A stretch of 64,000 nucleotides of DNA from Pedobacter segetis. Lineage in GTDB: Bacteria; Bacteroidota; Bacteroidia; Sphingobacteriales; Sphingobacteriaceae. Under the pieces are notes generated by a model that was not told the origin of the DNA, did no database searches, and saw only the letters and a list, made by a program, of their open reading frames with translations. The stretch's first letter is position 1. Each line of letters begins with the position of its first letter. The stretch covers positions 62,001 through 126,000 of the forward strand of contig NZ_JAEHFY010000003.1 in NCBI RefSeq assembly GCF_016623585.1, read 5' to 3'. The position numbers and the translations under genes are program-made. Shown here piece after piece: positions 17,625 to 29,343 of the stretch.

Positions 17625-18611
17625 ATGAAAAAAAAAGTAGCCTTGCTTGCAGGAGGTTTTACAGGCGAATACGAGGTTTCAATAAAAGGAGCAGAACAAA
17701 TTGAAAGCCAGTTAGGTATAAATATTTATCAAGTTTATAGGATAATAATCAATAGAGAAGAATGGTATCATCAAACAAAAAACAATGAAAAGGTATTGAT
17801 CGATAAAAATGATTTCAGCATACAAATTGATGGGGAAAAAATAAAGTTTGATGTTGTTTTTATAGTGGTACATGGCACTCCCGGCGAAGACGGCAAAATG
17901 CAAAGTTATTTTGATCTGTTGAAAATACCTTACACCACTTGCGATGCCACTACATCTGCCTTAACCATGAATAAAGGTTATACAAAAGCAGTTGTTAAAG
18001 ATATAAATGCCCTAAATACCGCTAATTCTATCCAACTGTTTAAACAAGAGAGCTCTAACGTTAAGGAAATCGAGAGCCAATTAAAACTCCCGTTGTTTAT
18101 TAAACCAAACAATGGTGGCAGTAGCATCGGGATGTCTAAAGTAAACCATTGGGATCAATTACAATTAGCATTAAATAAGGCTTTCGCCGAGGATGATCAG
18201 ATTCTAATAGAAGAATTTATAAAAGGAAGGGAATTTACCGTTGGGGCATACAAAAGAAACGGTGATATTTTGGTGCTACCCATCACAGAGATAAGATCAT
18301 CAAAAGAATTTTTTGATTATGAGGCCAAATATACAAGCGGCGTTACTGAAGAAATTACGCCGGCTAAAATTTTGGCAGAACAAACATTAAAAATAAATGA
18401 AATTGTAATTGCTATTTATGCCAAATTAAATTGCAGGGGCATGGTTAGGATAGATTTTATTCTGCAAGATTACACAGAAGAGTTCTTTTTCATCGAAATC
18501 AATACCGTTCCTGGGCAGTCTGAAAACAGTATTATCCCCCAACAAGTTAAAGCCACAGGGATGAAAATGAAAGATTTTTATTCATTATTGATAGAAGAAG
18601 CCTTCAAATAA
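17625..18611 (+). CDS. ddl: D-alanine--D-alanine ligase
   Basis: 328 aa ATP-grasp ligase that makes D-Ala-D-Ala for peptidoglycan precursors. The start KKVALLAGGFTGEYEVSIKGA and the motif HGTPGEDGKMQSYFDLLKIPYTT are diagnostic. PLFIKPNNGGSSIGMSK and the C-terminal ATP/Mg segment EFFFIEINTVPGQSENSIIPQQ complete the active site. It is monocistronic with its own promoter, divergent from the PASTA/mltG envelope operon. Its 3' end is followed at once by the tandem palindrome array. Confidence 0.95.
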   Translation: MKKKVALLAGGFTGEYEVSIKGAEQIESQLGINIYQVYRIIINREEWYHQTKNNEKVLIDKNDFSIQIDGEKIKFDVVFIVVHGTPGEDGKMQSYFDLLKIPYTTCDATTSALTMNKGYTKAVVKDINALNTANSIQLFKQESSNVKEIESQLKLPLFIKPNNGGSSIGMSKVNHWDQLQLALNKAFAEDDQILIEEFIKGREFTVGAYKRNGDILVLPITEIRSSKEFFDYEAKYTSGVTEEITPAKILAEQTLKINEIVIAIYAKLNCRGMVRIDFILQDYTEEFFFIEINTVPGQSENSIIPQQVKATGMKMKDFYSLLIEEAFK

Positions 18612-18616
18612 TTATA

Positions 18617-18790
18617 GCCCACGGTTTCAACCGTGGGGTTTTTAAAATGATTTTTGCCCACGGTTTCAACCGTGGGGTTTTTAAAATGATTTTTGCCCAT
18701 GGTTTCAACCATGTGGTTTTTGAAATAATTATAGCCCACGGTTTCAACCGTAGGCTTTTAAATTTTTGCCCACGGTTTCAGCCGTGGGGC
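18617..18790. repeat. Five-unit tandem palindrome array, 39-bp period
   Basis: Five palindromes of the type GCCCACGGTTTCAACCGTGGG lie at 18617-18638, 18656-18677, 18695-18716, 18734-18755 and 18768-18790. They are joined by AT-rich TTTTTAAAATGATTTTT-like spacers. The start-to-start distances are 39, 39, 39 and 34. Unit 3 has CATGG/CCATG instead of CACGG/CCGTG, a paired change that keeps the stem. A decayed sixth unit may lie at about 18807-18828. The array sits between ddl and the convergent pseudouridine synthase gene. It resembles REP/RAYT-type palindromes; no transposase is nearby. Confidence 0.85.
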
Positions 18791-18834
18791 TTTTAAAATA
18801 ATTATAGCCATGATCTATACCATTGGCCATAAGA

Positions 18835-20307
18835 TTATCCTTTTGTAAAATGCTTTAATTGGATGATCTCTTGTTCTGTTAAATACCTCCAACGCCCACG
18901 GGTAAGGTCTTTTTTGGTAAGATTGGCATAAATAACACGATCAAGTTTTACAACCTCATAGCCTAAACTTTCAAAAATTCTTCTTACGATCCGGTTTTTG
19001 CCGCTATGTATTTGTATCCCGATTTCATTTTTGCTGCCACCGCTTACATATCTTATATCGTCGGGTTTTATAAAGCCATCTTCCAGCTCAATACCAAAGG
19101 CTATCTTATTGAAATCTCCTTGAGAAAGATTTTTATCTAGCTCTACGTTATATATTTTAGAGATACTGTTTTTTGGATGCGAAAGTTTATCCGCCAAATC
19201 ACCGTCGTTGGTTAACAATAATAATCCGGTTGTGTTTCTATCTAACCGCCCAACAGGATAAATACGGTCATTAGTGGCTTTATCCACCAAATCCATTACC
19301 GTTTTTCGTTCTTGTGGATCATCGGTTGTGGTGATATAATCTTTCGGTTTGTTTAGTAAAACATAAACCATTTTTCCTCTTTTTAAGAGTTCGCCATTAT
19401 ATCTCACTTGATCTGTTGCTGGGTTTATCTTAGTCCCCAATTCTGTTATAGGTTCGCCGTTAACAGAAACAACGCCAGCGGCAATTAATTCATCTGCTTT
19501 TCTTCTACTGCAAATGCCTGCATTAGAGATAAACCTGTTCAATCTAATAAGGTCATCCTCTTTTTTAAAGCTTTTGTTGCTACTTCTGCTCTTTAATTTT
19601 ATTTGATCATCATTAATAAACTCATGCCCGTAATTTCTGTTCTCTTCTGGTTTATCATTTCTTTTTCTTAAAGAAGAACCATCCTTTTTGGCATAAGTAT
19701 CTCTATTGCCAAAATGTTTTCTTTCTCCATCAAAACTCTTTTTCCTGTCTATAGAAGGTTTTCTATCATCATTATCGGTAGCACCGCCAAAAGGTCTCTT
19801 TTCTCCGTATGCTTTCCTGCCCTCAAAAGAATGGTCTTTTTTTTGGAAGCTTTTTTTACGGTCGTTTACTTCTCTTTTATCATCCCAAGGTTTTCTATCT
19901 CCATAAGAGGTGCCTTCTTTTTTGCCAAAAGGTTTTCTATCCCCATAATTTTCTCTTCTATCCCCGTAAGGTTTCCCATCACCCTCGCTTCGTGTTCCGT
20001 AAGGCCTTTTATCGCCATAAGCTCCTTCGCTGCGAGAGCCATAAGGTTTTTTATTGCCATAAGAACTACTGCTCCCTTCCCTAGAGCCATAGGGTGTTTT
20101 TCTTTCCCCTGTAGAGTTTCTGTCGCCATATGGCTTTCTTTCTCTATTGAAGCTAGAATCGTCTTTCTTTTTATAGCCCGACGAGGAGGTTGAGGAGGTT
20201 GAAGAATTTCTATCAGTTTTAAACCTGTCGGTAGATTCAGGTCTATCAGATTTATAGTTTTTTTTGGATTTGTCATCCCGACTGTTCCTGTCTTTATTAA
20301 ATGGCAT
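18835..20307 (-). CDS. 23S rRNA pseudouridine synthase (RluB/RsuA family) with long disordered N-terminal tail
   Basis: 490 aa. The C-terminal 240 residues are a standard synthase: an S4 RNA-binding domain (IRLNRFISNAGICSRRKADELI), then the catalytic core with Asp356 in GRLDRNTTGLLLLTNDG and the closing GKNRIVRRIFESLGYEV. It probably converts a uridine in 23S rRNA to pseudouridine. The N-terminal 230 residues are low-complexity and basic, made of near-repeats of KPYGDR/RPYGTR/KPFGKK with Ser, Asp and Gly. This tail is likely disordered and RNA-binding. A -7 box lies upstream at 20342-20349. Confidence 0.92.
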   Translation of the reverse strand: MPFNKDRNSRDDKSKKNYKSDRPESTDRFKTDRNSSTSSTSSSGYKKKDDSSFNRERKPYGDRNSTGERKTPYGSREGSSSSYGNKKPYGSRSEGAYGDKRPYGTRSEGDGKPYGDRRENYGDRKPFGKKEGTSYGDRKPWDDKREVNDRKKSFQKKDHSFEGRKAYGEKRPFGGATDNDDRKPSIDRKKSFDGERKHFGNRDTYAKKDGSSLRKRNDKPEENRNYGHEFINDDQIKLKSRSSNKSFKKEDDLIRLNRFISNAGICSRRKADELIAAGVVSVNGEPITELGTKINPATDQVRYNGELLKRGKMVYVLLNKPKDYITTTDDPQERKTVMDLVDKATNDRIYPVGRLDRNTTGLLLLTNDGDLADKLSHPKNSISKIYNVELDKNLSQGDFNKIAFGIELEDGFIKPDDIRYVSGGSKNEIGIQIHSGKNRIVRRIFESLGYEVVKLDRVIYANLTKKDLTRGRWRYLTEQEIIQLKHFTKG

Positions 20308-20341
20308 GGTCTGTTTTTTAATATACCTCTTTTAAGGGGTG

Positions 20342-20349
20342 CAAAGATA
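20342..20349 (-). promoter_or_regulatory. Promoter -7 box of the pseudouridine synthase gene
   Basis: TATCTTTG on the minus strand, a perfect TAnnTTTG match 35 bp before the ATG. The -33 element is not clear. Confidence 0.5.
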
Positions 20350-20456
20350 CAAAAATCTTTATAAATCAGAAGTTTATGATTGGGTTGATAAAGGTGGTTT
20401 TAAAGCGGCTCTAGGCTGTTTTTTGACACCCCAAAAACAGTAAATTTTATAACTAT

Positions 20457-20487
20457 TTGAAAATGTGGTATATAAAAGCTACCTTTG
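20457..20487 (+). promoter_or_regulatory. Promoter of the lytic transglycosylase gene
   Basis: TTG at 20457-20459, a 20-nt spacer, then TACCTTTG at 20480-20487, matching the Bacteroidota pattern. The ATG follows 39 bp later. Confidence 0.65.
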
Positions 20488-20526
20488 CGCAGCTTTTTGT
20501 TAAAATGAATAATTAAACAAGAAATT

Positions 20527-21282
20527 ATGAAAAAGAAAATCATGATAACTTGTGGCCTAGTGTTGGTGTTTTTTACACTAACAAAAATATTTGGTTACAG
20601 TTACCCAGCCATACATCAACCTGTTGTAAAAGCAGATTTAGACTCTATCAAAAGCAATTTAGAAAGCAATGATGAGAATACTTTGAGCTTTGCCAATGAA
20701 TTGGTACCTACCGGAAATAAGCATATAGATCATAAAATGGAACAAGCCCTAAAAGCAAATTCTTATAAAAATATGCAAACCTACCAGCTTCACCAAAACG
20801 CAGAAGTTTGGTTTCCCATTATCGAGCCTATTTTAAAGAAATATGGTATCCCAGAAGATTTCAAGTACATCCCATTGATAGAAAGTGGAATGAAACGTGG
20901 ACAGTACTCGCCAAAAGGCGCTGCAGGTTTATGGCAATTTATGCCCCAAACAGGTAGAGATTATGGTTTAACGGTAAACGATAAGATCGATGAGCGTATG
21001 AATGTACGTTTAGCAACCGTTGCTGCCGCCAAATACATTAAGGATTTATACAAACAGTTTGATAGCTGGACATTGGCAGCGGCAGCATACAATGGCGGCG
21101 AAGGTAGAATGTGGCGGCAGATTAAATCCCAAAAGCAAGATGATTACTTTAAAATGAAGTTAAACCATGAAACAGGGAAATATGTTTACAGTTTAATCTC
21201 TATGAAAGAAGTGATTGAGCATCCACAAGATTATGGTTATAAAATAAGAAATGCCAGAAAATTGTTGGCCTTACAAAATTAA
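20527..21282 (+). CDS. Lytic transglycosylase, SLT domain (MltD-like)
   Basis: 251 aa. Cleaves the glycan backbone of peptidoglycan. An N-terminal hydrophobic segment (about residues 5-24) acts as signal or anchor. The SLT core begins at KYGIPEDFKYIPLIESGM, with catalytic Glu119, then SPKGAAGLWQFMP, the AAAAYNGGEGRM motif and a C-terminal YVYSLISMKEV. No LysM repeats are present, so it is shorter than MltD of E. coli. It has its own promoter and a bidirectional terminator. Confidence 0.9.
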   Translation: MKKKIMITCGLVLVFFTLTKIFGYSYPAIHQPVVKADLDSIKSNLESNDENTLSFANELVPTGNKHIDHKMEQALKANSYKNMQTYQLHQNAEVWFPIIEPILKKYGIPEDFKYIPLIESGMKRGQYSPKGAAGLWQFMPQTGRDYGLTVNDKIDERMNVRLATVAAAKYIKDLYKQFDSWTLAAAAYNGGEGRMWRQIKSQKQDDYFKMKLNHETGKYVYSLISMKEVIEHPQDYGYKIRNARKLLALQN

Positions 21283-21303
21283 AAAATACTTCAAAAAGCG
21301 ATA

Positions 21304-21337
21304 AAAAGCTCTTTATGGAAACATAAGGGGCTTTTTT
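21304..21337. terminator. Bidirectional terminator
   Basis: 14-bp stem (21304-21317 with 21322-21335, two G-T wobbles) closed by a GAAA tetraloop and flanked by A and T runs on both sides. It serves the lytic transglycosylase gene and the convergent DUF72 gene. Confidence 0.85.
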
Positions 21338-21338
21338 G

Positions 21339-22229
21339 TTAAAATAAGGTAGGCTGGTCTATTGCCATAACGGGTACATGCAAATTGATACCCAAAGCTT
21401 TATTCAATTTCTCGATAAAATAAGCGGATAATAAGGGAGATGCTTTTTCTATATTCTGGTGGACAAAAAAGTTAAGTTCTTGTAATCCTTCACTTTTCCA
21501 TTTTACGACCCTTTCTATCCAATCGTCTAGCCTTTTATAATCACTATCGTGATTTGCACCAACATAGCGAACAAATGCCCGAGGGGTAGTTAGTTTCATG
21601 TGCAACATATCTCTTCTGCCAGCAGTATCAACAATGATATTTGAAACATGATTTTTATGAAACAGGTGGAATATTTCCTCAGCTATTTTCTCATCTGTAA
21701 ACCATTCTTCGTTTCTTAATTCAATTGCCAATGGTAGTGCCTTAGGAAATTCTGTTACAAAGGTTTGTAAACGATCAAAATCTTTTGGTTTAAAATTATC
21801 ATGCAATTGCAAAAACACCATCCCTAGTTTTTCCTCAAAGTTGCTAATGGCATCGCAATATGCCGTCAATGGTTCGCTTATGTTACTTAACCTTTTAAAA
21901 TGACTAATGGTGTTTGATATTTTAGGGAAAAACTTAAAGTCTTTAGGTGTTTTTTCTTTCCAAGTTATCACTTGTTCCCTATCGGGGATTTTGTAAAAAG
22001 TGGCGTTTAATTCTATGGAATTAAACTGTGTAGAATAATACGCTAACTCATCTCTGGTTTTCTTTGGGTAAAAACCTTTTAAATCGGTTTTATTCCATTT
22101 GGCGCAACCTACATAAACCTCAAAGTTTTTTTTCCGTTTATTTCCTTTTAAAACCTCTACTGTTTTTTTATCATCTGCCGGAAGGCTAAAATCTATTTCT
22201 GAAGGATTGTTTACTTTACCAAACTGCAT
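21339..22229 (-). CDS. DUF72 (YecE-like) family protein
   Basis: 296 aa. The TIM-barrel-like DUF72 family is recognised from YVGCAKWNKTDLKGFYPK, STQFNSIELNATFYKIP, TPKDFKFFPKISNTISHFKRL (in part) and LGMVFLQLHDNFKPKDF. The C-terminal part has FVRYVGANHDSDYKRLDDW. No biochemical function is firmly known to me. No signal peptide is present. It follows the beta-galactosidase gene by 20 bp and may be cotranscribed with it, although the two have no evident functional link. Confidence 0.85.
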   Translation of the reverse strand: MQFGKVNNPSEIDFSLPADDKKTVEVLKGNKRKKNFEVYVGCAKWNKTDLKGFYPKKTRDELAYYSTQFNSIELNATFYKIPDREQVITWKEKTPKDFKFFPKISNTISHFKRLSNISEPLTAYCDAISNFEEKLGMVFLQLHDNFKPKDFDRLQTFVTEFPKALPLAIELRNEEWFTDEKIAEEIFHLFHKNHVSNIIVDTAGRRDMLHMKLTTPRAFVRYVGANHDSDYKRLDDWIERVVKWKSEGLQELNFFVHQNIEKASPLLSAYFIEKLNKALGINLHVPVMAIDQPTLF

Positions 22230-22249
22230 TTTTTTATTTTAAAGGATAT

Positions 22250-25408
<3,159 letters not shown>

Positions 25409-25557
25409 TTAGTATTTCCACCCGAACGAAAAATCATTTTTTTTCAGGATCCTTAACATTTCCCAACTTTCTAGTAATTTATTTTGAACAGAATTTTGGT
25501 CTTTAGCATTTTCTCTGTAAAGTTTGAAAAAAAATATTTCTTAAAAAGAATCTTAAA

Positions 25558-25980
25558 TTACCTATTTATAAAATATTTATCTGCATATCCTTTACAGTCC
25601 AATACCTCAATCTCAGAAAAATAAAAATCTTTGATATTCTCAGTTACTATACAATCACAATCGTTTTCTAAGGCAGCATAATACTCGATCCCGTCTTCAA
25701 AATCTTCTGCTTTTTTATTGTCGATAGTTTTTAAAATTGCACTTCTTAAGTTTTCTGCTATTTGTATGTGCTCTAGCAAAATTCTGATTTTTTCTTTGGC
25801 AACTTTAGAAGAAGTTTTCTTTTCGGCAAAATAAAAAGCTATTGCCAAACAAACAGGAGAGGTGTATAAGGTAAAATTTGGTTTATCGGCCAAGCTTAAG
25901 ATACGAGAAGCGTAGGTAAAAACAGGGTATTCTTTATTTAAAACAGCAACTAGAACATTGGCATCTAAAAAAATCCTCAT
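25558..25980 (-). CDS. PIN-domain toxin (VapC-like)
   Basis: 140 aa PIN-fold ribonuclease of a type II toxin-antitoxin pair. The acidic residues are visible: Asp6 in IFLDANVLVAVL, Glu/Asp residues in KAEDFEDGIEYYAAL and Asp in CDCIVTENIKDF. These would coordinate Mg2+ for RNA cleavage. Its ATG overlaps the antitoxin stop by 4 bp (ATGA). The target RNA is unknown. Confidence 0.87.
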   Translation of the reverse strand: MRIFLDANVLVAVLNKEYPVFTYASRILSLADKPNFTLYTSPVCLAIAFYFAEKKTSSKVAKEKIRILLEHIQIAENLRSAILKTIDNKKAEDFEDGIEYYAALENDCDCIVTENIKDFYFSEIEVLDCKGYADKYFINR

Positions 25981-26231
25981 TTTTTTGATGCGAAAAAATC
26001 CTCTTTATCTATTTTTTTTGATTTTTTTGTTTTATACTCTGCAGGCCCCTCGGCAACCATACCCACCCAATCAGAAACGGGGAAATCTTCTAAAGATTGA
26101 TAAGGCTTTTCTATAACTTGTGTTAACAAATGCTCGATCATCCTAGAAAGGCTAATATTATTGCGTTCTGCATATCTTTTAGCCTTTAAGATAATCTGCT
26201 CATCAAAGCTTAATGTTAATTTAGCATCCAT
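25977..26231 (-). CDS. Antitoxin of the PIN toxin (DUF6364-like)
   Basis: 84 aa from the ATG at 26231. The frame is open to a TTG at 26255, but that lies at or before the predicted transcription start and the ATG has AAGAGTAAGG just upstream. The N-terminal segment AKLTLSFDEQIILKAKRYAERNNISLSRMI looks like a ribbon-helix-helix DNA-binding fold. The C-terminal lysine-rich part (KTKKSKKIDKEDFF) probably wraps the toxin. The pair should autoregulate through the operator at 26253-26287. Confidence 0.85.
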   Translation of the reverse strand: MDAKLTLSFDEQIILKAKRYAERNNISLSRMIEHLLTQVIEKPYQSLEDFPVSDWVGMVAEGPAEYKTKKSKKIDKEDFFASKK

Positions 26232-26252
26232 AACCTTACTCTTTAAATTTCT

Positions 26253-26287
26253 CAAAGATAATTATTTTTACGTGAACAAAAAATAAT
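26253..26287 (-). promoter_or_regulatory. Promoter and likely operator of the toxin-antitoxin pair
   Basis: On the minus strand a TTG (26279-26277) is followed by about 16 nt and then TATCTTTG (26260-26253). An inverted repeat ATTATTTTT/AAAAATAAT (26261-26269 and 26279-26287, 9-nt spacer) fills the space between the boxes. This is the expected place for an RHH antitoxin to repress its own promoter. Confidence 0.6.
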
Positions 26288-26296
26288 CTTTACGTA

Positions 26297-27178
26297 TTAA
26301 TTGTAGAATTCTTTTTTAGCGGCAGAAAGCGTGTTTCTTAACAAACTTACAATAGTCATTAAGCCAACCCCACCTGGTACAGGGGTAATGTAAGAGCATT
26401 TTGGGGCCACATTATCAAAATCAACATCTCCAAAAAGTTTATAACCAGATTTGGTTTTATCAGAAAGTTCTCTGTTCATGCCTACATCAATAACAATGGC
26501 ACCATTTTTAACCATATCGGCGGTAACGAAATTCTTTTTACCAATTGCCGCAATGATAATATCCGCTTTAAGCGTAATTTCTTTTAAATTTTGGGTCTTG
26601 CTGTGCGTTAAGGTTACGGTACAATTTCCGGGGTTTGCGTTGCGGGCCATTAAAATGCTCATAGGGCTGCCAACAATGTTGCTTCTGCCAATAACCACAC
26701 AATTTTTACCAGCGGTTTCAATTCCATAAAACTCAAGCATCAGCATAATACCAAAAGGTGTTGCCGGTAAAAAACAAGGCAAATTTCTTTGCATTCTGCC
26801 TAAATTGATAGGGTGGAAACCATCCACATCCTTTTTATGGTCAATGGTTTCGGTAACTTTTTCTGGATCGATATGCTTTGGAAGAGGGAGTTGAACAATA
26901 AACCCATCTATAGATTTATCCCTATTCAATTCTTCAATTTTGTTTAACAATTCTGCTTCGGTAACGGTTTCATCGTACCTGATCAATGAAGATTTAAAAC
27001 CAACTTTTTCACAGTTGCGCATTTTGCTTGCCACATAGGTTTCGCTACCGCCATCGTTACCAACCAAAACAGCAACCAAATGTGGCTTTCTGCCTGTTTT
27101 CTCCAACATTTCTGCTGCTTCAACCGCAATCTGCTTTTTTAATTCTTCCGATACGTGTTTTCCGTCTAGTAATTTCAT
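26297..27178 (-). CDS. folD: Bifunctional methylenetetrahydrofolate dehydrogenase/cyclohydrolase
   Basis: 293 aa from the internal ATG ([14 protein letters not shown]); a start 15 bp upstream (MQYNNM) is also possible. It interconverts 5,10-methylene-THF and 10-formyl-THF with NADP. Signatures are [17 protein letters not shown] with the catalytic Lys, [28 protein letters not shown] and the Rossmann loop [13 protein letters not shown]. The C-terminus has [19 protein letters not shown]. It lies 50-65 bp after lepA on the same strand, with a 15-bp hairpin in the gap. Confidence 0.95.
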   Translation of the reverse strand: MKLLDGKHVSEELKKQIAVEAAEMLEKTGRKPHLVAVLVGNDGGSETYVASKMRNCEKVGFKSSLIRYDETVTEAELLNKIEELNRDKSIDGFIVQLPLPKHIDPEKVTETIDHKKDVDGFHPINLGRMQRNLPCFLPATPFGIMLMLEFYGIETAGKNCVVIGRSNIVGSPMSILMARNANPGNCTVTLTHSKTQNLKEITLKADIIIAAIGKKNFVTADMVKNGAIVIDVGMNRELSDKTKSGYKLFGDVDFDNVAPKCSYITPVPGGVGLMTIVSLLRNTLSAAKKEFYN

Positions 27179-27197
27179 GTTATTGTATTGCATAATG

Positions 27198-27239
27198 AGT
27201 ATTGAGTATAGCGAAACTCAATATGCTATACTCAATACT
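27198..27239. repeat. 15-bp perfect inverted repeat between lepA and folD
   Basis: Arms AGTATTGAGTATAGC (27198-27212) and GCTATACTCAATACT (27225-27239) enclose a 12-nt loop GAAACTCAATAT, whose CTCAATA repeats part of the right arm. No T tract follows on either strand, so it is not a standard terminator. It may be a small repeat element or an mRNA-stabilising hairpin. Confidence 0.75.
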
Positions 27240-27244
27240 TTGTA

Positions 27245-29029
27245 CTAATCTAATTTCAAAACTGCCATAAACGCCGATTGTGGGATTTCTACATTACCCA
27301 CTTGGCGCATACGCTTTTTACCTTTTTTCTGCTTTTCTAACAATTTGCGCTTACGTGAAATATCTCCACCATAACATTTGGCTGTTACATCTTTACGTAA
27401 AGCCCTCACGTTTTCACGGGCTATGATTTTTGCGCCTATAGATGCCTGGATAGCGATCTCAAACTGTTGTCTCGGAATTAATTCCCTCAGCTTTTCGCAA
27501 ATGCGTTTACCAAAATCGTAAGAATTGCTCCGGTGGATCAACGATGAAAGCGCATCTACGTGTTCTCCGTTCAGCATAATATCTAATTTTACCAGATCAG
27601 ATTGTTTGAAACCTGTTTGGTGATAATCAAAAGAGGCATAACCTTTTGAAATTGTTTTCAATTTATCGTAAAAATCAAAAACGATTTCACCCATCGGCAT
27701 CTCAAATATCAATTCTACCCTATCGGCAGTTAAATAATGTTGGTTAACTATGGTTCCCCTTTTTTGGATGCAAAGCGACATTACCGGCCCAACAAATTCT
27801 GCTTTGGTAATGATGTTGGCTTTGATGTAAGGTTCTTCAACAAATTCCAACTTAGAGGGGTCTGGTAGTTCTGAAGGGTTATTTACCGTAAAAGGATCTC
27901 CTTTTGTAGTATGTGCGATATAAGAAACGTTGGGTACGGTTGTAATTACCGTCATGTCGAATTCACGCTCTAAACGCTCTTGGATAATTTCCATGTGCAG
28001 CATCCCCAAAAAGCCACAACGAAAACCGAAACCCAATGCCGCAGAAGATTCTGGCTCAAAAACCAAAGAAGCATCGTTCAATTGCAGTTTGTGCATCGCC
28101 TCTCGCAACTCTTCAAACTCATCGGTATCAACAGGGTAAATACCCGCAAAAACCATCGGTTTAACCTCTTCAAAGCCTTGTATGCCAACAACCTGACGGT
28201 CTTTTAATACAATGGTATCGCCAACTTTAACCTCCCTTGCTTCTTTGATCCCAGAAATAATGTATCCAACATCACCAGTTTTCACAGCATCTTTGGGTGT
28301 GGGGTTCAATTTTAAAATCCCAACTTCGTCTGCAATGTATTCTTTACCGGTAGCAACAAACTTAACTTTGTCGTTCTTTTTAATCTGTCCGTTTACCACT
28401 TTAAAATAAGCAATGATCCCACGGAAAGAATTAAAAACAGAATCAAAGATCAAAGCTTGTAAAGGCGCATCGGGATCGCCAACCGGAGCCGGCACTCTTT
28501 CTATTACGGCAGTTAAAATATCTTGGATGCCTAGGCCGGTTTTGCCAGATGCGGGGATAATATCAGAGCGCTCGCCACCGATCAAATCAATGATCTGGTC
28601 TTTCACTTCTTCGGGCATTGCCCCCGGCAGATCCATTTTATTTAAAATGGGGATAATGTGCAGGTCTTGTTCTAAGGCCAAATAAAGGTTAGAAATTGTT
28701 TGCGCCTGAATACCTTGAGAAGCATCTACGATCAATAAAGCACCCTCACAAGCGGCAATAGACCTAGAAACCTCGTAAGAAAAATCTACGTGTCCCGGTG
28801 TATCGATCAGGTTCAGAATATATTCTTGCCCCTCATGGATATAGTTCATCTGGATGGCATGGCTTTTTATGGTAATGCCGCGTTCACGCTCCAGATCCAT
28901 ATTATCCAACAACTGTGCTTGCGATTCGCGTTGGGTAACCGTAGAAGTAAACTCCAACAATCTATCGGCAAGGGTACTCTTACCGTGATCTATATGTGCA
29001 ATAATGCAAAAATTACGTATATGCTTCAT
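27245..29029 (-). CDS. lepA: Elongation factor 4 (LepA), back-translocating GTPase
   Basis: 594 aa, the normal length. The G motifs are [14 protein letters not shown], the switch region [15 protein letters not shown] and NKMDLPGA. The unique C-terminal domain is present, with [21 protein letters not shown] and [24 protein letters not shown], which separates it from EF-G. It acts on stalled ribosomes or assembly. A TATCTTTG box (29045-29038, minus) ends only 8 bp before the ATG, suggesting a very short leader. Confidence 0.97.
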   Translation of the reverse strand: MKHIRNFCIIAHIDHGKSTLADRLLEFTSTVTQRESQAQLLDNMDLERERGITIKSHAIQMNYIHEGQEYILNLIDTPGHVDFSYEVSRSIAACEGALLIVDASQGIQAQTISNLYLALEQDLHIIPILNKMDLPGAMPEEVKDQIIDLIGGERSDIIPASGKTGLGIQDILTAVIERVPAPVGDPDAPLQALIFDSVFNSFRGIIAYFKVVNGQIKKNDKVKFVATGKEYIADEVGILKLNPTPKDAVKTGDVGYIISGIKEAREVKVGDTIVLKDRQVVGIQGFEEVKPMVFAGIYPVDTDEFEELREAMHKLQLNDASLVFEPESSAALGFGFRCGFLGMLHMEIIQERLEREFDMTVITTVPNVSYIAHTTKGDPFTVNNPSELPDPSKLEFVEEPYIKANIITKAEFVGPVMSLCIQKRGTIVNQHYLTADRVELIFEMPMGEIVFDFYDKLKTISKGYASFDYHQTGFKQSDLVKLDIMLNGEHVDALSSLIHRSNSYDFGKRICEKLRELIPRQQFEIAIQASIGAKIIARENVRALRKDVTAKCYGGDISRKRKLLEKQKKGKKRMRQVGNVEIPQSAFMAVLKLD

Positions 29030-29037
29030 CTGAAACG

Positions 29038-29045
29038 CAAAGATA
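29038..29045 (-). promoter_or_regulatory. Promoter -7 box of lepA
   Basis: TATCTTTG on the minus strand, a perfect match to TAnnTTTG, 8 bp from the start codon. This would give a near-leaderless transcript. Confidence 0.5.
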
Positions 29046-29343
29046 GATTTTTAAGGAGAATAATTGGGATGTTTTTGATGTAGATAATATTGATTTTTTT
29101 AATTAAAATTCTTTTTGATTAGAATAATTGAAATAAAATAATTTGGGCGTTTTAAAACTCCGCCAACTGGCGGATATATCTTTTTTCTTATCCTTCGACT
29201 CCCTTTTCGACTCCGCTCAGAGTGACAATGCTCAGGATGACAAAAAAAGCCTTCCCGAATTACAGGCGGGGATGCCACTTCAATCCTTAACGCAAAAAAC
29301 CTTTGTTTCTTTGTGAAAATCTTTGTGTCCTCTGTGGTTATAT
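29046..29343. other. Intergenic region of decayed dispersed repeats between the helicase gene and lepA
   Basis: About 300 bp with no gene. It contains a hairpin TCCGCC/GGCGGA (29159-29174) and a TTCGACTCC / TTCGACTCCGCTCAG duplication with TGACAATGCTCAGGATGACA near 29193-29242. A CTTTGTGTCCTCTGTGGTTA-like tract lies near 29322-29341. From memory these phrases recur in intergenic DNA of many Bacteroidota; that is recollection, not a search result. Confidence 0.5.

Noticed and set aside
18617-18790. Reading the palindrome array as a CRISPR array
   Set aside because: The units are palindromes with 12-18 nt near-identical AT-rich spacers, not unique spacers of 30 bp.
19706-20276. Several long frames opposite and within the repetitive tail of the pseudouridine synthase gene
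   Set aside because: Produced by the repeated codons of the tail; no start context or known domain.
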